In this document: positions 5,709 to 8,247 of the stretch, one piece after another | How the letters are laid out: each line of letters opens with the position of its first letter | How positions within the stretch are numbered: the first letter of the stretch is position 1 | Assembly: GCA_015494435.1 (NCBI GenBank) | Contig: WGBH01000293.1 | Coordinates: 1 to 8,247 of the forward strand | DNA: 8,247 nucleotides | Source: Thiotrichaceae bacterium | GTDB taxonomy: Bacteria; Pseudomonadota; Gammaproteobacteria; Thiotrichales; Thiotrichaceae | Direction of reading: 5' to 3' | Made by a program: the position numbers and the translations under genes | Notes under the pieces: model-generated | The model's database searches: none | What the model was told of the DNA's origin: nothing | What the model saw: only the letters and a program-made list of their open reading frames with translations

Positions 5709-6749
5709 ATGAGATTATCTGCAGAACAACTTCCTAATTTTCTCGCGCGTCAGGAAAATTTCAGACCCGTGTTCTTTTTATCAGGTGAAGAACCATTACA
5801 AATGATGGAAGCGGCGGATGTTATTCGTTCTAGTGCTTATCAGTTAGGCTATAAAGAACGAGAAATTTTACAAGTTGACTCTTCCTTTAATTGGAATAGT
5901 TTATTGCAATCTTCTTGTGCTTTATCACTTTTTAGTGAAAAAAAAATCCTTGATCTGCGTTTATCGAATGCAACCCCCGGTATCAAAGGAAGTAAAGTGT
6001 TACGTGACTATTTATCCAACCCCCCCCCTGATAAAGTATTACTGATTCAAACCGATAAACTGGATGCTCGCTCAAAAAATGCCGCATGGGTTAAGGCATT
6101 GGATGATGCAGGGGTGATGGTACAAGTTTGGAAGCTATCTCCTGCGCAGACTTTAGGGTGGATTACAAAACGACTACGACAGTATCACCTACAACCGACT
6201 CAGGATGCAGTGCGTTTTTTGAGCGAACGTATCGAGGGAAATTTATTAGCGGCAGCTCAAGAAATTACAAAGCTTCAGCTTTTATACGGTCAAGGAGAGA
6301 TTGGTCTAGAACAGATACAAGCATCCGTTAGTGACAGCTCACGTTTTAGCATCTTTGATCTCTCAGATGCTGTGATGATAGGAAATGGACAAAAAATTCA
6401 GCATGTACTGCATCATCTACAACAAGAAAATGTTGCTATTCCCTTGGTGTTATGGACTTTATCCAATTTATCACGGCAACTTTACAATGCCTGTTTTCAG
6501 CTGCAACAAGGAATAAATGAAGCCACTATTGTGCGACAAATACCCTATCCACAACAAAAAAACTTTAAAATTGCGTTACAGCGTTTGAAATATAATAAGG
6601 ATTGGCCCACTGTTTTAGCAAAAAATGCAGAAGTAGATCAATTATCAAAAGGTCTAACGGAAGAAGGTAATAAGGGAATGGGGAGAGTGTGGGCAGCATT
6701 GCTTGAGCTGGCACTTTTATTATCAGGTGTGCAGTTAATGTCCTTATAA
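5709..6749 (+). CDS. holA: DNA polymerase III subunit delta
   Basis: A 346-aa delta subunit, matching the E. coli length of 343. Delta is the clamp-loader subunit that opens the beta sliding clamp. Family features are the N-terminal VFFLSGEEPLQMMEAADVIR (21-40), SLFSEKKILDLRL (73-85) with the clamp-contacting hydrophobic loop, NPPPD (104-108), LLIQTDKLD..SKNAAW (111-127), GWITKRL (150-156), IEGNLLAAAQEITKL (175-189), and the collar-joining block SRFSIFDLSDAV (211-222) with the alpha-helical C-terminal domain after it. The start codon directly follows the stop of the preceding small gene (TAG-ATG) and has only a weak ribosome site, so translational coupling is likely. A run of nine C at 6020-6028 lies inside codons 104-107. 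Confidence 0.96.
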   Translation: MRLSAEQLPNFLARQENFRPVFFLSGEEPLQMMEAADVIRSSAYQLGYKEREILQVDSSFNWNSLLQSSCALSLFSEKKILDLRLSNATPGIKGSKVLRDYLSNPPPDKVLLIQTDKLDARSKNAAWVKALDDAGVMVQVWKLSPAQTLGWITKRLRQYHLQPTQDAVRFLSERIEGNLLAAAQEITKLQLLYGQGEIGLEQIQASVSDSSRFSIFDLSDAVMIGNGQKIQHVLHHLQQENVAIPLVLWTLSNLSRQLYNACFQLQQGINEATIVRQIPYPQQKNFKIALQRLKYNKDWPTVLAKNAEVDQLSKGLTEEGNKGMGRVWAALLELALLLSGVQLMSL

Positions 6750-6898
6750 TCTCACCTATGTCGAGATAATTAATTCTGATTGTAATTTTTCTCGAATATG
6801 ACCGAAAATAAAGGGAAATCCTTCTATACTACTCCATTATACCTTATTTAGCATTAAAAATGTTTGAATAGGCAACACTATTTGTGAATTCCAATACT
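6750..6898 (+). promoter_or_regulatory. holA-proA intergenic region with candidate hairpin and -10 box
   Basis: The 149-bp gap between holA and proA holds TCGAGA (6761-6766) complementary to TCTCGA (6790-6795), with inner pairing of AATTA and TAATT around a 10-nt loop. No T-run follows, so it is a poor intrinsic terminator. Downstream, TATACT at 6825-6830 could be a -10 box, but no -35 hexamer stands out at 16-18 nt. A three-codon ORF (ATG at 6860, stop 6869-6871) precedes the proA start. A separate proA promoter is likely from the gap size, but its exact place is uncertain. Confidence 0.25.
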
Positions 6899-8176
6899 AT
6901 GACTCTGAACAATAATATCAATGACATTGCTCAATATATGCAACAAATTGGCATTAAGGCAAGAGCTGCTTCTAGTATCTTAGCAGCGGCAGAAACAGCC
7001 CTTAAAAACAAAGCCCTAAATACGATAGCGGATCTTTTAATTGAGAATAAAGAATGGCTGAAAGATGAAAATAATAAAGACTTAGATGCAGGTAAAGAAA
7101 AGGGGCTAACGAGCGCATTATTAGACCGTTTAGCATTAACTGATGTAGGTATTGATAATATGGCAGAAGGTTTGCGACAAATCGCCAGTTTACCTGATCC
7201 TATCGGTTCAATTGACAATTTAAGCTACCGTCCGTCGGGAATCCAAATTGGGCAAATGCGCGTCCCACTCGGTGTTATTGGGATCATTTATGAATCTCGT
7301 CCTAATGTGACAGTTGATGCGGCAGCGCTTTGTTTAAAATCTGGAAATTCTACTATACTCAGAGGAGGCTCGGAAGCAATACACTCTAATCATGCTATTT
7401 CGGAGTGTATACAAAAAGGTTTATTAAAAGTGGGATTGCCAACGGATAGCGTACAAGTCATAGAAACAACGGATCGAGTAGCAGTTGGAGAACTCTTACG
7501 CTTAAAAGATGCTGTCGATGTCATTATACCACGCGGTGGTAAAGGTTTGATTGAACGGGTAATGAAAGAATCATTGATTCCTGTGATCAAACATTTAGAT
7601 GGTATCTGCCATGTCTATATTGATGATCAAGCTGATCTGGAAAAGGCAGTTAAGGTTGCTTATAACGCAAAAACACAGCGTTATGGAACCTGCAATACAA
7701 TGGAAACCCTCTTAGTTGCCGAGCGCATAGCAGAAAAGATATTACCCATTCTAGCTGATAAATATATTGATAAAGGGGTGGAGTTGCGTGGTTGTGAAAA
7801 AACACGAGCCATTGTTAGCAATTGTAAATTAGCAACAGAAAGTGATTGGGGAGAAGAATATCTTGACGCTATTCTTTCGATCAAAATCGTCGATGGACTC
7901 GACCACGCTATTGAACATATTAATAAATACAGCTCACAACATACGGACAGTATTATCACTCAAGATTATAGCAAAGCACGGCGTTTTTTAAGAGAAGTGG
8001 ATTCTAGTTCCGTGATGGTCAATGCCTCAACACGCTTTGCGGATGGATTTGAATATGGGCTAGGAGCAGAAATCGGTATTAGTACCGATAAATTACATGC
8101 ACGTGGTCCGGTGGGATTAGAAGGCTTAACTTCAGTAAAGTACATAGTTTTTGGTGATGGACACATAAGACAATAA
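6899..8176 (+). CDS. proA: Gamma-glutamyl phosphate reductase (glutamate-5-semialdehyde dehydrogenase)
   Basis: ProA reduces L-glutamyl 5-phosphate with NADPH to glutamate-5-semialdehyde, the second step of proline synthesis in the cytosol. The 425-aa protein (E. coli 417) has the ALDH-like fold with ESRPNVTVDAAALCLKSGN (from Glu132), ILRGGSEA (about 153-160), VDVIIPRGGKGLI, PVIKHLDGICHVYID, and the active-site segment YGTCNTMETLLV with catalytic Cys265. The C-terminus keeps SSVMVNASTRFADGFEYGLGAEIGIST and ARGPVGLEGLTS. The ATG at 6899 is preferred; an in-frame GTG at 6884 adds five residues and is preceded by an AGG 11 nt upstream, so it cannot be excluded. proB is not in the window. The genes commonly found after proA (such as nadD) do not begin in the remaining 71 bases. 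Confidence 0.97.
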   Translation: MTLNNNINDIAQYMQQIGIKARAASSILAAAETALKNKALNTIADLLIENKEWLKDENNKDLDAGKEKGLTSALLDRLALTDVGIDNMAEGLRQIASLPDPIGSIDNLSYRPSGIQIGQMRVPLGVIGIIYESRPNVTVDAAALCLKSGNSTILRGGSEAIHSNHAISECIQKGLLKVGLPTDSVQVIETTDRVAVGELLRLKDAVDVIIPRGGKGLIERVMKESLIPVIKHLDGICHVYIDDQADLEKAVKVAYNAKTQRYGTCNTMETLLVAERIAEKILPILADKYIDKGVELRGCEKTRAIVSNCKLATESDWGEEYLDAILSIKIVDGLDHAIEHINKYSSQHTDSIITQDYSKARRFLREVDSSSVMVNASTRFADGFEYGLGAEIGISTDKLHARGPVGLEGLTSVKYIVFGDGHIRQ

Positions 8177-8247
8177 AGTGACTACCTAAAGCGATAAATA
8201 AAGATTTAAAACTTTGGCAATCAACTTATCAACGAATAACTTCTAAC

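Noticed and set aside
6128..6331. 67-codon open frame in another frame inside holA
   Set aside because: Lies wholly within holA, low-complexity Thr/Ser composition, no recognisable motifs.
8177..8247. Start of a downstream gene such as nadD
   Set aside because: No start codon with a ribosome site followed by a recognisable N-terminus is seen in these 71 bases.

Overview
The window carries nine protein genes of an AT-rich bacterium, almost certainly a gammaproteobacterium. The reasons are the divergent smpB / ratA-rnfH arrangement, a ratA-rnfH (ratB) toxin-family pair, a delta subunit of gammaproteobacterial length (346 aa) and holA immediately followed by proA. A methanotroph-type or related deep gammaproteobacterial lineage is plausible, but that is a guess from gene order and style; no marker in the window proves it. 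All recognised genes look intact.

Layout. Positions 1-115 hold no complete gene but contain an imperfect inverted repeat. On the minus strand, 116-1282 encodes a MidA/NDUFAF7-type SAM-dependent methyltransferase. A long intergenic region follows (about 1283-1771), with possible RNA secondary structure and a 33-codon ORF of doubtful reality. Next, on the plus strand, come two closely spaced accessory genes: a stand-alone DUF2156 (MprF C-terminal/GNAT-like) protein (1772-2782) and a cytochrome P450 (2796-4166). The P450 end overlaps the end of smpB (minus, 4150-4629) by 17 bp. A 58-bp gap separates smpB from the divergent plus-strand run ratA (4688-5119), rnfH (5133-5456), an unrecognised 82-aa ORF (5460-5708) and holA (5709-6749). 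After 149 bp comes proA (6899-8176). The last 71 bases hold no recognisable gene.

How the genes relate. smpB, ratA and rnfH form the classical translation-linked cluster: SmpB works with tmRNA in ribosome rescue, and RatA is a START-fold protein reported to act on 50S/70S association. Here that cluster runs with near-zero spacing into holA, the clamp-loader delta subunit, through the small orphan ORF. The genes usually expected at these joints (bamE after rnfH; leuS-lptE before holA) are absent. The DUF2156-P450 pair is the most accessory-looking part and could be a small lipid- or metabolite-tailoring unit. No redox partner, regulator or transporter accompanies it here, so its product cannot be named.

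There is no tRNA, rRNA, CRISPR array or intact mobile element in the window. I did not find a clearly new multi-gene system. The best candidates for new biology are the DUF2156-P450 pair, the 82-aa ORF, the possible structured RNA in the long gap and the apparently leaderless smpB start.
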